DNA of 64,000 nucleotides. Origin: Pseudonocardia humida (GTDB lineage Bacteria > Actinomycetota > Actinomycetes > Mycobacteriales > Pseudonocardiaceae). The notes beneath the pieces were generated by a model. It had not been told where the DNA came from. It made no database searches and was given only the letters and a program-made list of their open reading frames with translations. Of this stretch, positions 41,622 to 50,214 are shown in pieces. A program made the translations under genes and the position numbers. Location of the stretch: the NCBI RefSeq assembly GCF_023898865.1, contig NZ_JAGSOV010000083.1, forward strand, positions 1 to 64,000, read 5' to 3'. Every line of letters starts with the position of its first letter. Position 1 is the first letter of the stretch.

Positions 41622-42017
41622 ATGAGCGCGGACGGTGACGGGACCCGGTCGAAGTCGGCGTGGACGAACCCGCTGGGCGAGTTCATCCGCGGCCAGCGCC
41701 AGCTCGCCCGGCTGTCGCTGCGCGAGATGGCCGCGATGACCAGCGTCTCCAACGCCTACCTGTCGCAGGTGGAGCGCGGGCTGCACCAGCCGTCGCTGAA
41801 GGTGCTGCAGTCCATCGCCGAGGCGCTGCAGCTCTCGACCGAGCAGCTGCTCAGCCAGGCCGGGTGGGCGACCGGGGCGTCCGAGGCGGGGAAGGGCGCC
41901 GCCGAGCCGCCCGCCCCGACCGGCACCGAGGACGCCATCCGCGCCGACCCCCGGCTGACCCCGGAGCAGCGCACCGCGCTGATCGGCGTCTACCGCAGCT
42001 TCGTCGGCGACGACTGA
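41622..42017 (+). CDS. XRE-family helix-turn-helix regulator
   Basis: A 131-residue protein. Residues about 17-72 form a Cro/C1-type HTH: LGEFIRGQRQLARLSLREMA, then VSNAYLSQVERGLHQPSLKVLQSIA (quoted in part). A Gly/Ala/Pro-rich linker follows and a short helical C-terminus (LTPEQRTALIGVYRSFV). This layout is common in actinobacterial regulators near stress sigma genes. ATG 41622 has GGAG 3 bases ahead. Divergent from sigB across 255 bases. Confidence 0.85.
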   Translation: MSADGDGTRSKSAWTNPLGEFIRGQRQLARLSLREMAAMTSVSNAYLSQVERGLHQPSLKVLQSIAEALQLSTEQLLSQAGWATGASEAGKGAAEPPAPTGTEDAIRADPRLTPEQRTALIGVYRSFVGDD

Positions 42018-42026
42018 GCCGGGCGG

Positions 42027-42448
<422 letters not shown>

Positions 42449-42452
<4 letters not shown>

Positions 42453-43939
42453 GGCCCGGCCGGGCGCAGCAGCCCGTGGCGGACGAACTCGCGCACGGCG
42501 GGCAGGGTCGCGGCGACCAGCTCGTCGGCCGGGCGGTCGTGGGCGAACGACAGCAGCTCGACGAGCTCGTCGAGGGCGAGCGCGCCCTGGCAGCCGGCCA
42601 GCAGGGCGGCGGCGGGCTCGTCGACCTCGTGGCGCCAGCGCGGCCCGTCCATGCGGACCACGGCGGCGCCGACCTCGTTCCAGCCGTCGGTGCCCGACTC
42701 GGCGTAGCGCTCCAGCACGACCGACGGCGCCAGGACGAGCCGGGCGCCGAGCAGCGCGTCGTCGGTGGCGTGGGCGCGCAGCCAGTCGACCCGATCGAGC
42801 CAGCCGTCGACCTCGGGGCCCAGCGGGTCCTCGAACTCGCCGTGCAGGTCCTCGAACACGACGGTGGGCGGCCCGTCGGTGCGCCGCAGCACCAGGTGGC
42901 CGAAGCCGACCGCCTCCACCCGCTCCTCGGCCATCCAGTCCAGCCAGACCCCCGCCTGCTCCCTGGCCAGCGGCGAGGCGGTGTCCAGCCCGCCGTCGCG
43001 CTGCCAGGTGCCCACGTGCAGGGCCGGGTCGGCGACCTCGCGCTGCACGACCCACGCGTCGACGCCGTCGGGCAGCCATGAGCGCAGCCGGTCGGGCCAG
43101 TCCTCGCCGCGCACGTGCAGCCAGGAGCCCAGCAGCTGGGCGACGCCGCCCGGGGCGAGGTGGTCGGGCAGGGTGCGGACCAGCATGGCCAGCGCGTCGT
43201 CGCCGCCCATGCCGGAGTCGCGGTAGACGAAGTCGACGCGCGGCGGCCCGGGCACGAACGGCGGGTTGGACACGATCCGGTCGAACCGCCGCCCGGCCAC
43301 CGGCTCCAGCCACGGTCCCCCGAGCAGTTCGACGTCCAGCTCGTTGAGCGCGAACGTGGCCCGGGCCATGGCCAGCGCCCGCGGCGCGACGTCCGTGGCG
43401 GTGACGGCCGCCGCGTGCCGGGTGGCGTGCAGCGCCTGCACCCCGCAGCCGGTGCCGAGGTCGAGCAGGGTGCCTGCGGGGCGCCGGGCCGTGGCCGCGG
43501 CCAGGGTCAGCGACGCGGCCCCGACGCCGGTCACGTGGTCGCGCTCCTGGCGGCGGCGGTCGAGGTCGGACAGCACCCACCAGTCGCCGTCCTCGTCGCC
43601 GTAGGGGCGCAGGTCGAGCACGGCCTCCCAGCCGTCCCCGTCGCCGCGGTCCGCCGGGCGCAGCAGCCCCGCGGCCGCGGCGTCGGCCGGGTCGAGCGGG
43701 GCGAGGGCCGCGCGCACCGCGGCATCGGGCTCGACCGAGCCCAGCAGCAGCATCCGGACCAGCACGCCCAGCTCGCCCGCGTCGCGGGTGGCGCGGTGCG
43801 CGGGCTCGACCTCCCCGCGGCCGAGCGCGGCGTGCGCGGAGCCGCCGAGCAGCGCGCGCACCCCGTCGGTGGAGTAGGAGGCCTTGGCCAGCGCGGTGCG
43901 CAGGGCGTCGGCGACGGCGGGGGAGAGCTGCGGATCCAC
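42449..43939 (-). CDS. Class I SAM-dependent methyltransferase (NPPF motif)
   Basis: A 496-residue protein with an N-terminal helical domain (1-150), a Rossmann methyltransferase domain (LLDLGTGCGVQALHA near 165; IVSNPPFVPGP near 235) and a C-terminal 200-residue region with an ArsR-like or PqqD-like helical tail. The NPPF motif indicates N-methylation of an amide or base, as in PrmC/RlmG/TrmN6 relatives. The large C-terminal region is found in actinobacterial homologues of unknown substrate. GTG 43939 is selected. Coupled to dtd by GTGA. Confidence 0.83.
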
Positions 43940-43997
43940 CCCCCGATCCTCCCGGAGCCCGCGTCGCGGGGCGCCGCGGGGCGCTAACCTGCTCGGC

Positions 43998-44576
43998 GTG
44001 CCGCTCCGCCTGAGCCAGAACGCCGACGCCGACGCGCTGCTCGACCGCGACCCGCTGGCCCTGCTGATCGGGATGCTGCTCGACCAGCAGGTGCCGATGG
44101 AGCACGCCTTCTGGGCGCCGGCCGAGCTGGCCGCCCGGCTGGGCCGCGACCGGCTCGACGCCGCCGAGATCGCCGCGCACGACCCGGAGGCCCTGGTCGC
44201 GATCTTCGCCACGCCGCGGGCCCTGCACCGCTACCCCAAGGCCATGGCCGCGCGGGTGCAGGCCCTGTGCGCGGCGGTCGTCGAGCACTACGACGGCGAC
44301 ATCACCCGGCTGTGGGCCGACGTCCCCGACGGCGCCACCCTGCGCTCGCGGCTGGTCGCGCTGCCCGGCTACGGCATGCAGAAGGCGCAGATCTTCACCG
44401 CGCTGCTGGGCAAGCAGCGCGGGGTGACGCCGCCCGGGTGGCGCGAGGCCGCGGGCGCGTACGGCGAGGAGGGCGGCTTCCGGTCGGTCGCCGACGTCGT
44501 CGACCCGGAGTCACTGGCCAAGGTCCGCGAGACGAAGCAGGCGGCGAAGGCGGCGGCCAAGGCGGCCAAGGGCTGA
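43998..44576 (+). CDS. HhH-GPD-type base-excision repair family protein
   Basis: A 192-residue helical protein of the HhH-GPD superfamily. MLLDQQVPMEHAFWAP is the typical start of the domain and LVALPGYGMQKAQIFTALLGKQ the hairpin region. The GPD catalytic Asp and iron-sulfur Cys loop of EndoIII/MutY are not evident, so glycosylase activity is uncertain. The C-terminus is a Lys/Ala-rich tail (KAAAKAAKG). GTG 43998 start. Confidence 0.82.
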   Translation: MPLRLSQNADADALLDRDPLALLIGMLLDQQVPMEHAFWAPAELAARLGRDRLDAAEIAAHDPEALVAIFATPRALHRYPKAMAARVQALCAAVVEHYDGDITRLWADVPDGATLRSRLVALPGYGMQKAQIFTALLGKQRGVTPPGWREAAGAYGEEGGFRSVADVVDPESLAKVRETKQAAKAAAKAAKG

Positions 44577-44606
44577 CCCGTCCGGGGCCGGGCTAGGGTC
44601 GACGGG

Positions 44607-45014
44607 GTGCACCAGGTCCCCCCGGCGCTGCGCGGAGCGCGCGTCATCGACCCCGACCAGGTGTGCGACGCCACGGCCGTGCTGGCCGACGCGACCGGCA
44701 TCGACCGCACCGCGGGCCTGCTCGACGCGCTGGGCGACACCAAGCGCCTGAGCATCGTGCTCGCCCTGCGCCACGCGGGTGATCTCTGCGTCTCCGACCT
44801 GGCCCTGTCCGTCGGGATGAGCGACAGCGCGGTCTCGCACGCGCTGCGGCTGCTGCGCGCCCACGGGATGGTCAGCGCGCACCGGCAGGGCAGGCTGGTG
44901 CGCTACCGCGTGACCGGCGAGCTGACCCAGCGCCTGCTCGACGTGGTCTCCGAGGTCGTCGTCGGCGAGGTCTCGCTGCACGCGCACGCCTCCGGGAACG
45001 ACGAACCGGACTGA
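44607..45014 (+). CDS. ArsR/SmtB-family metal-responsive regulator
   Basis: A 135-residue winged-helix repressor. GDTKRLSIVLALRHAGDLCVSDLA begins the domain (helix 3 Cys in DLCVSDLA), and SDSAVSHALRLLRAHGMV is the recognition helix region. Cys20 in DQVCDATAV near the N-terminus and the terminal HAHAS offer further metal ligands. Metal sensing is inferred; no transporter or efflux gene is adjacent. GTG 44607 start, 30 bases after the HhH-GPD gene. Confidence 0.82.
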   Translation: MHQVPPALRGARVIDPDQVCDATAVLADATGIDRTAGLLDALGDTKRLSIVLALRHAGDLCVSDLALSVGMSDSAVSHALRLLRAHGMVSAHRQGRLVRYRVTGELTQRLLDVVSEVVVGEVSLHAHASGNDEPD

Positions 45015-45194
45015 TCGGACCGCGCCCGACGGGGAGTGACGCAGGGCACGTCCCGTGCGACGGGGTGGGCAGGCGCCGGGTCGACGCCGGTGGCACGATT
45101 GGACGTGGCGGTCGGGTGGCCCGACACAGGTCGCGGACCATCGCGGTGCATGCCGCCGACGACAGCGCCCCACCGGGCGCCAGCGAGGAGCACC

Positions 45195-45512
45195 ATGTCA
45201 GACCCTCAGCAGCGTGCGGCGCAACCGGTGCTGATCACCGACGCGGAGCTGTCCTACGAGGAGTCCCTCAAGGTCCGCAAGCAGCGCTACAAGGTCATGA
45301 TGGGGATGCGGATCCCGCTGATGGTGCTGGCCGCGGTCTTCTACCAGATCCCGTGGCTGGCGGTCAGCCTGCTGGTGCTGTCCATCCCGCTGCCGTGGAT
45401 GGCCGTCCTGATCGCCAACGACCGGCTGCCCCGCAAGGTCGAGAAGGTCAACCGCTACCAGGCCGACCGGCGCGCCATCGAGCCCAAGGAGCACCCCGTC
45501 ATCGACGGCTGA
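45195..45512 (+). CDS. DUF3099-domain small membrane protein
   Basis: A 105-residue protein with two adjacent membrane helices (MVLAAVFYQIPWLAVSLLVL and neighbouring IPLPWMAVLIA). Before them is the family-typical LITDAELSYEESLKVRKQRY and after them NDRLPRKVEK. Matches the actinobacterial DUF3099 family; function unknown. ATG 45195 has a GAGGAG Shine-Dalgarno. It is followed immediately by a palindromic element and a convergent kinase gene. Confidence 0.88.
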   Translation: MSDPQQRAAQPVLITDAELSYEESLKVRKQRYKVMMGMRIPLMVLAAVFYQIPWLAVSLLVLSIPLPWMAVLIANDRLPRKVEKVNRYQADRRAIEPKEHPVIDG

Positions 45513-45575
45513 CCGTCGAGGACGACCGTCGTGACCAACAGGCCCTGTTGATCACGGCAACCCCGTGCTGGACGG
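45513..45575. repeat. Palindromic element, diverged copy 4
   Basis: Begins CCGTCGAGGACG and ends CGTGCTGGACGG (two mismatches in the 12-bp ends). Inside, CGTGACCAACAGG (45530-45542) pairs with CCTGTTGATCACG (45544-45556) with one mismatch. It is 63 bp, close to the 65 bp of copies 1-3. The stop codon of the PfkB gene (45552-45554) lies in the inner right arm. Confidence 0.65.
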
Positions 45576-46418
45576 GGGCGGGCGGGCTCCGAAGGTGGCG
45601 ACGGCGGCCGCGCCCGCGCCGCAGCCGGCCCGCAGCGCCTCCATCGGCCCGGCGCCGGTGAGCCAGGCCACCAGCAGCCCCGCGTCGAACGCGTCCCCGG
45701 CGCCGGTCGGGTCGACCACCTCGGCGGAGGGGGCGGGCACCGCCCACACGCCGTCCGCGTCCTCCCAGGTCGCCCCGGCCGCGCCGCGGGTGGCGGCCAC
45801 CGCGCCAACGCCGGGCACCAGCGGGTCGGGGCCCAGCGCGGCCAGCTCGTCGGCGTTGGGCAGCAGCAGGTCGACCCCGCGCACCCAGTGCCGGAACTCC
45901 CCGGTCAGCCCGGGCGCGGCCTGCGGGTCGACCGAGCGGCTCAGCCCGCGCTCCGCGGCGGCGGCCAGCGCCACCCGTCCGGCCGCCCGCGACGACTCGT
46001 CGAGCAGCACGTAGCCCGACAGGTGCAGGTGGTCGACGCCGTCGAGGTCGGGCAGGTCGTCGGGGGAGAGCCGGGCGGCGGCGCCGCGGTCGGAGAGCAT
46101 CGTGCGCTCCCCGTCGCCGAGGAGCACGACGACGGTGCAGGTCGGCGCGCCGGCGTCGACGGCGAGCACCGGGCGGACCCCGGCGTCGGCCAGGTCGCGG
46201 GCCGCCGCGCGCCCGGCCGGGTCGTCGCCCACCCGGCCGACCATGGTCACCTCCGCGCCCAGGCGGGCCAGCCAGACCGCCGTGTTGGCCCCGGCCCCGC
46301 CCGCGCCGGTGCGGATCGCCGCCGGCACGTCGGCCCCGGGCACCACCGGGCGCCCGGGGGAGACCAGCACGTCGAGCGCCACGTCGCCGACCACGACGAC
46401 CCGGGGTGCGCGGGACAT
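45552..46418 (-). CDS. psuK: PfkB-family kinase, probably pseudouridine kinase
   Basis: A 288-residue ribokinase-like sugar kinase. GAGGAGANTAVWLARLG is the sugar-binding motif and VDPTGAGDAFDAGLL the ATP/anion-hole motif with catalytic Asp. Neighbouring psuG, 2 bases upstream, makes pseudouridine the likely substrate: phosphorylation to pseudouridine 5'-phosphate, then cleavage by PsuG. The last residues (PPPSSTGLP) are encoded by a palindromic element. Confidence 0.8.
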   Translation of the reverse strand: MSRAPRVVVVGDVALDVLVSPGRPVVPGADVPAAIRTGAGGAGANTAVWLARLGAEVTMVGRVGDDPAGRAAARDLADAGVRPVLAVDAGAPTCTVVVLLGDGERTMLSDRGAAARLSPDDLPDLDGVDHLHLSGYVLLDESSRAAGRVALAAAAERGLSRSVDPQAAPGLTGEFRHWVRGVDLLLPNADELAALGPDPLVPGVGAVAATRGAAGATWEDADGVWAVPAPSAEVVDPTGAGDAFDAGLLVAWLTGAGPMEALRAGCGAGAAAVATFGARPPPSSTGLP

Positions 46419-46420
46419 GC

Positions 46421-47344
46421 TCAGCGGGCCCCCGCGACGGCGACCCGCGCCGCCAGCTCGGCGTTGGCCCGCACCAGGGCCAGGTTGGCGCGCAGGCTCG
46501 CCCCGCCGCTGCCGGCGTGGAAGTGCGCCAGCAGGGCCGGGGTGACGTCCTTGCCGGTGATCCCGCGCTCGGCCAGCAGGGCGAGGCCCTCCACGAGGAG
46601 CCGGTCGTGCAGGTCGGCGTCGAGCTCGTCGGCGGCGGGCACCGGCTGGGCCAGCACGGCACCGGCCGGCGCGCCCAGCTCGCGGTGCGCGCGCCAGGCC
46701 GCGGCGGCCTGCGCGGGCTCGTCGACCCGCCAGGGCACGGGGTGGCCGGAATCGCGCCGGTAGAAGCCGGGGAAGGCGTCGGTGCGGTAGCCCAGCACCG
46801 GCACCGACCCGGTCTCCAGCACCTCCAGGGTGGCCGCGACGTCGAGGATCGACTTCACCCCGGAGCAGACCACCAGCACCGGCGTGCGGGCCAGCGCGCC
46901 CAGGTCGGCGGAGACGTCCCAGCTGTCCCGGGCGCCGCGGTGCACCCCGCCGAGCCCGCCCGTGGCGAACACCTCGACGCCGGCCAGCCGGGCCAGCGCG
47001 GCCGTGGCGGCCACGGTGGTGGCGCCGTCCCGGCGCAGCCCGACGGCCGGTCCGAGGTCGCGGACGGAGAGCTTGCGCAGCTCGCCGGAGCAGACCCGGT
47101 CGAGCTCGTCGGCCGACAGCCCGACCCGCGGCACGCCGTCCAGCACGGCGACGGTGGCGGGCACCGCGCCCTGCGCGCGGACCGCCTCCTCCAGGTCGTC
47201 GGCCGCGTAGCGGTTGCCCGGCGCGGGCAGGCCGTGCGCGAGCAGCGTGCTCTCCAGCGCGACGACGCCGACCCCGCCGGACAGTGCCTGTGCCACCTCC
47301 GCGGACACGCGGACGGGACCCTCCCCCGGGGAACCGCTCACCAC
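46421..47344 (-). CDS. psuG: Pseudouridine-5'-phosphate glycosidase
   Basis: A 307-residue PsuG homologue. Family motifs are ALESTLLAHGLP, GAVPATVAVLDG, GATTVAATAALARLAG, FATGGLGGVHRG and VVCSGVKSILDVAATLE. It cleaves the C-C glycosidic bond of pseudouridine 5'-phosphate to uracil and ribose 5-phosphate. Two adjacent GTG codons (47344 and 47341) could start it. Operonic with the PfkB kinase. Confidence 0.93.
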   Translation of the reverse strand: MVSGSPGEGPVRVSAEVAQALSGGVGVVALESTLLAHGLPAPGNRYAADDLEEAVRAQGAVPATVAVLDGVPRVGLSADELDRVCSGELRKLSVRDLGPAVGLRRDGATTVAATAALARLAGVEVFATGGLGGVHRGARDSWDVSADLGALARTPVLVVCSGVKSILDVAATLEVLETGSVPVLGYRTDAFPGFYRRDSGHPVPWRVDEPAQAAAAWRAHRELGAPAGAVLAQPVPAADELDADLHDRLLVEGLALLAERGITGKDVTPALLAHFHAGSGGASLRANLALVRANAELAARVAVAGAR

Positions 47345-47440
47345 TCGCCTCCCGTTCGGGCCGTCCGCTCCGCCCGGACCCTACCTGCGGCGGTCCGAGC
47401 GGTGGCTGACCCGCTCCGTCGGATGCGGCATCATGGGCTC

Positions 47441-47689
47441 ATGGCCACCCAGGTGCTGCCCGATGTCGAGACCCGCCCCGAGGGCACCGACACCACCGGC
47501 GACGACACGCCCAAGATGTTCCACTACGTCCGCAAGAACAAGATCGCGGAGAGCGCCGTGCTGGGCAACCTGGTCACGGCCCTGTGCGGCGAGACCTTCC
47601 CCGTCACCCGTTCGCCCAAGCCCGGCTCCCCGGTCTGCCCGGACTGCAAGAAGATCTACGAGTCGTTGCGACCCGGCGGCGACAGCTGA
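47441..47689 (+). CDS. DUF3039-domain zinc-ribbon-like protein
   Basis: An 82-residue small protein. KMFHYVRKNKIAESAV, VTALCGETFPV and SPVCPDCKKIYESL match the actinobacterial DUF3039 family. Cys in LCGE and the CPDC pair suggest a metal site. Function unknown. ATG 47441 start. Confidence 0.9.
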   Translation: MATQVLPDVETRPEGTDTTGDDTPKMFHYVRKNKIAESAVLGNLVTALCGETFPVTRSPKPGSPVCPDCKKIYESLRPGGDS

Positions 47690-47776
47690 CGGATCGCTGG
47701 TTGAGCGAGTCGAATCGGGGAACTCGTCACTGTGCGGAATGACACGGCCAGCCCGGATGGTCGCTGGACTGCAACG

Positions 47777-48421
47777 ATGCGTGGCTGGATCTACGACCGG
47801 CTGGTGGCGGGGATGACCACCGGCTGGTACCGCGAGGTCCTCGACAGGCTGCCCAACGGCGCCCGCGTCCTGGACGTCGGCATCGGCACCGGCGCGGCCC
47901 TCGCCGGCTGCGCGGAGCTCGTGCGGTCCAAGGACCTGCAGGTGGTCGGTCTCGACATCGACCCCGACTACCTCGAGCGGTGCCGGGGCGAGATGGCGCG
48001 GGCGGGCCTGGCCGGCCACGTCCGGCCCGTCCTGGCCTCGGTCTACGACCACGACGACGGCCCCTACGACGCGGTCTACTTCAGCGCGAGCCTGATGCTG
48101 CTGCCCGACCCGGTGGCCGCCATCTCGCACACGGCCAAGCTGCTGACGCCGCAGGGGCGGCTGTTCAGCACCCAGACGTTCCACCACCGGCGCTCCGCGG
48201 TGCTCGAGCGGATCAAGCCGATGCTGCACCGGGTGACGACCATCCACTTCGGGCGCGTCACCTACGAGCACGAGCTGCGCAACGCGTTCATCGCCGCCGG
48301 CGTCGAGCTGGTCGAGCTGACGACGATGAGCGACAAGGGCAGGTCGTCCTACCGCCTCGCGGTGGGCCGCGTCCGCGGCGCGGAGGGCGACCTGGGCGAC
48401 GGCCGGGCCAGCGCCGCCTGA
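47777..48421 (+). CDS. Class I SAM-dependent methyltransferase
   Basis: A 214-residue methyltransferase. Motif I is VLDVGIGTGAALA, acidic loop VVGLDIDPDYLE, motif II region YDAVYFSASLMLLPDP. Related to ubiquinone/phospholipid-type (UbiE/PMT-like) small-molecule methyltransferases; substrate unknown. ATG 47777 is chosen because the first residues (MRGWIYDRL) look native. An in-frame GTG at 47732 would add 15 unconserved residues. The 3' end overlaps the convergent TetR gene by 73 bases. Confidence 0.8.
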   Translation: MRGWIYDRLVAGMTTGWYREVLDRLPNGARVLDVGIGTGAALAGCAELVRSKDLQVVGLDIDPDYLERCRGEMARAGLAGHVRPVLASVYDHDDGPYDAVYFSASLMLLPDPVAAISHTAKLLTPQGRLFSTQTFHHRRSAVLERIKPMLHRVTTIHFGRVTYEHELRNAFIAAGVELVELTTMSDKGRSSYRLAVGRVRGAEGDLGDGRASAA

Positions 48422-48951
48422 GTCCCGGCCCGCTCGAACCCGTCGAGCAGGGCGGTCAGCCCGAAGCGGAACCGCTCGTCGTCGTCGGCGCCGCTGCCGG
48501 CCGCGCCGACGACCTCGGCGACCACCAGCCCGACGGTGAGGCTGCGCACGCACTCGACCATCCACGATCCGGTGCGCGCGGCGAACCCGGCGGCCGCGAG
48601 CCGGTCGGCGAGCCGCGCGTTGCCGGTGTCGACCGACCCCGCCCGGGTGACGAACACGCCCACCGCCCGCGGGTGGCGGTGCAGCACCTCGCGCACCCGC
48701 CCGGCGTAGGTGGCCAGCTCCTGCCGCCACGACGCGGCCCCCGCCGGGCTGTCGAGGTCCATCTCGGCGTGCAGCGCGTCGACGATGCCGTCGAGCAGGG
48801 CGGCCTTGTCGGGCAGGTGGCGGTAGACGGCCATCGGGTCGACGCCCAGCTCCCGGCCGAGCCTGCGCATCGAGAGCCCGGCCAGGCCGTGCCGGTCGAC
48901 GAGCCCGAGGGCCGCGTCGACGATGCCCTCGCGGGAGAGGGCCGCGGTCAC
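48349..48951 (-). CDS. TetR-family regulator (TetR_C_1 type)
   Basis: A 200-residue repressor. HTH: LSREGIVDAALGLVDRHGL, then MRRLGRELGVDPMAVYRHLPDKAAL (quoted in parts). The C-terminal domain has the W-x2-EL...R...L-x-HP pattern of tetracycline-repressor-like C-terminal domains. GTG 48951 is preferred: the in-frame GTG at 48975 lies inside a palindromic operator where the promoter should be. Likely target is itself and the hydrolase gene immediately upstream on the same strand. Overlaps the convergent methyltransferase by 73 bases. Confidence 0.82.
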   Translation of the reverse strand: MTAALSREGIVDAALGLVDRHGLAGLSMRRLGRELGVDPMAVYRHLPDKAALLDGIVDALHAEMDLDSPAGAASWRQELATYAGRVREVLHRHPRAVGVFVTRAGSVDTGNARLADRLAAAGFAARTGSWMVECVRSLTVGLVVAEVVGAAGSGADDDERFRFGLTALLDGFERAGTQAALARPSPRSPSAPRTRPTARR

Positions 48952-48971
48952 GGCGTGGCCGCGGGTGATCG

Positions 48972-48995
48972 ACACTCGAACATGTGTTCGAGTGT
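48972..48995. promoter_or_regulatory. Palindromic operator upstream of the TetR gene
   Basis: ACACTCGAAC-ATGT-GTTCGAGTGT: perfect 10-bp arms around a 4-base centre. It lies 21 bases before the chosen TetR start and between that gene and the hydrolase stop, a typical autoregulatory TetR operator. Confidence 0.7.
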
Positions 48996-49007
48996 AGTGG
49001 CTGGCCC

Positions 49008-49998
49008 TCAGCCGCGCACCGCTGCGGCCACCCCCGCCCCGGGCCCGTCCGCCGCGACCACTCCGTCGCGGTAGGGCGCCAGGAACGCCTCCAGCGCCGC
49101 GAGCACCTCGTCGGGGGCCTCCTCCGCGACGAAGTGGCCGGCGCCCGCGACGACCAGGCTCTGCACGTCGTCGGCGACGAGCCGCAGCGCGTCCGCGACG
49201 TGCTCCCCGAAGCTCGCCGCGCCACCGATCGCCAGTACCGGCATCCGCAGCCGCCGGGTCGCGCGCTGCGCGTCCTGGGCGATGGTCGCGTCGAGTGCCC
49301 GGTAGAAGCCGAAGCTGGCGCGCAGCGCGTCCGGCTCGGACAGCGGGCCCACGTAGTAGCTGATCACGTCGGCCGGGAGCTTGCGGGCGGCCGCGTCGAA
49401 CTCCCAGCCGAAGAAGACGTCCTCGCGGCCCCGGACCAGCTGTTCGTTGATCTTCTCGAGCCGGTTGAAGGACAGGGTGCCAGAGCCGGTCGTTGACCGG
49501 TCCGGGGACCAGCACCGGCGGTGAGGGTGCCGCCCCCGGCGATCCCGGGATCTCGGCGAGGACCGCGCGGTCGATCCGGTCCGGGTGGTCCGCGGCGAGC
49601 GCGTAGCCGATCGCGAACCCGGTGTCGTGCCCGACCACGGCGAACCGCTCGTGGCCGAGCGCACCCATCAGCGCGACCATGTCGCCGGCGAGGGTGGCGG
49701 TGTCGTACCCGTCGGCGGGCATGTCCGACAGCCCCCGGCCGCGCTGGTCGACGGCGACGACCTCGAAGTGCCCGGCCAGGGCGGGCATCAGCAGGCGCCA
49801 GGCGTACCAGGTCTCCGGCCAGCCGTGGACCAGCAGCAGCGGCGGACCCTCACCCCCGACGACGGCGTGCAGGCGCACGCCACCGGCGTCGATGTAGCGG
49901 CTCGTGAACGTGTCGGCGAACCCCGCGTCGAGGCCGGGCGCGCCGGAGGCGGAGCCGGGGCCCTCGGGGGCGGGCAGTGGACGGGACGACGAGCTCAT
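49008..49998 (-). pseudogene. Epoxide hydrolase-like alpha/beta hydrolase, frameshifted
   Basis: Two frames together encode one alpha/beta hydrolase of about 329 residues. The N-terminal part (from ATG 49998, with GAGGAG upstream) has the oxyanion motif LLVHGWPETWYAWR and nucleophile Asp in VVGHDTGFAIG. The second frame has the lid and the catalytic His in AGAGHFVAEEAP. The frame changes at about 49475-49477: reading CCC instead of CC on the coding strand turns NDRLWH-LSFNRLEKI out of frame. Removing one base restores continuity. This is either a real inactivating mutation or a homopolymer sequencing error. The family is epoxide hydrolase/haloalkane dehalogenase-like. Confidence 0.85.
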
Positions 49999-50214
49999 GG
50001 GGAGCTCCTCTCAGACCGGCGGAACGCTGCTCGATGACGCCACCGAGCCTGCTCGTCCCGTCCGGCGCGTCGCGCCGGTGCGGTCACTGGCCTGCTCACT
50101 GGTCCGCCCCGGCGTCCGGTGATCGGGCGGACGGCCCTGGTCACCCGGGGCCGATGCTGGGAGGCTCTTCGGTGCCCGGCCGGGAAGGCCGGTCTCGGGA
50201 ATCGGGGGTCGCGG

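Noticed and set aside
43998..44576. Bona fide EndoIII/MutY glycosylase
   Set aside because: The catalytic Asp motif and iron-sulfur cysteines are not visible, so only the superfamily is assigned.
49440..49520. Programmed ribosomal frameshift in the hydrolase gene
   Set aside because: The site is a short CCC run without a slippery heptamer or downstream pseudoknot that I can see; mutation or sequencing error is simpler.
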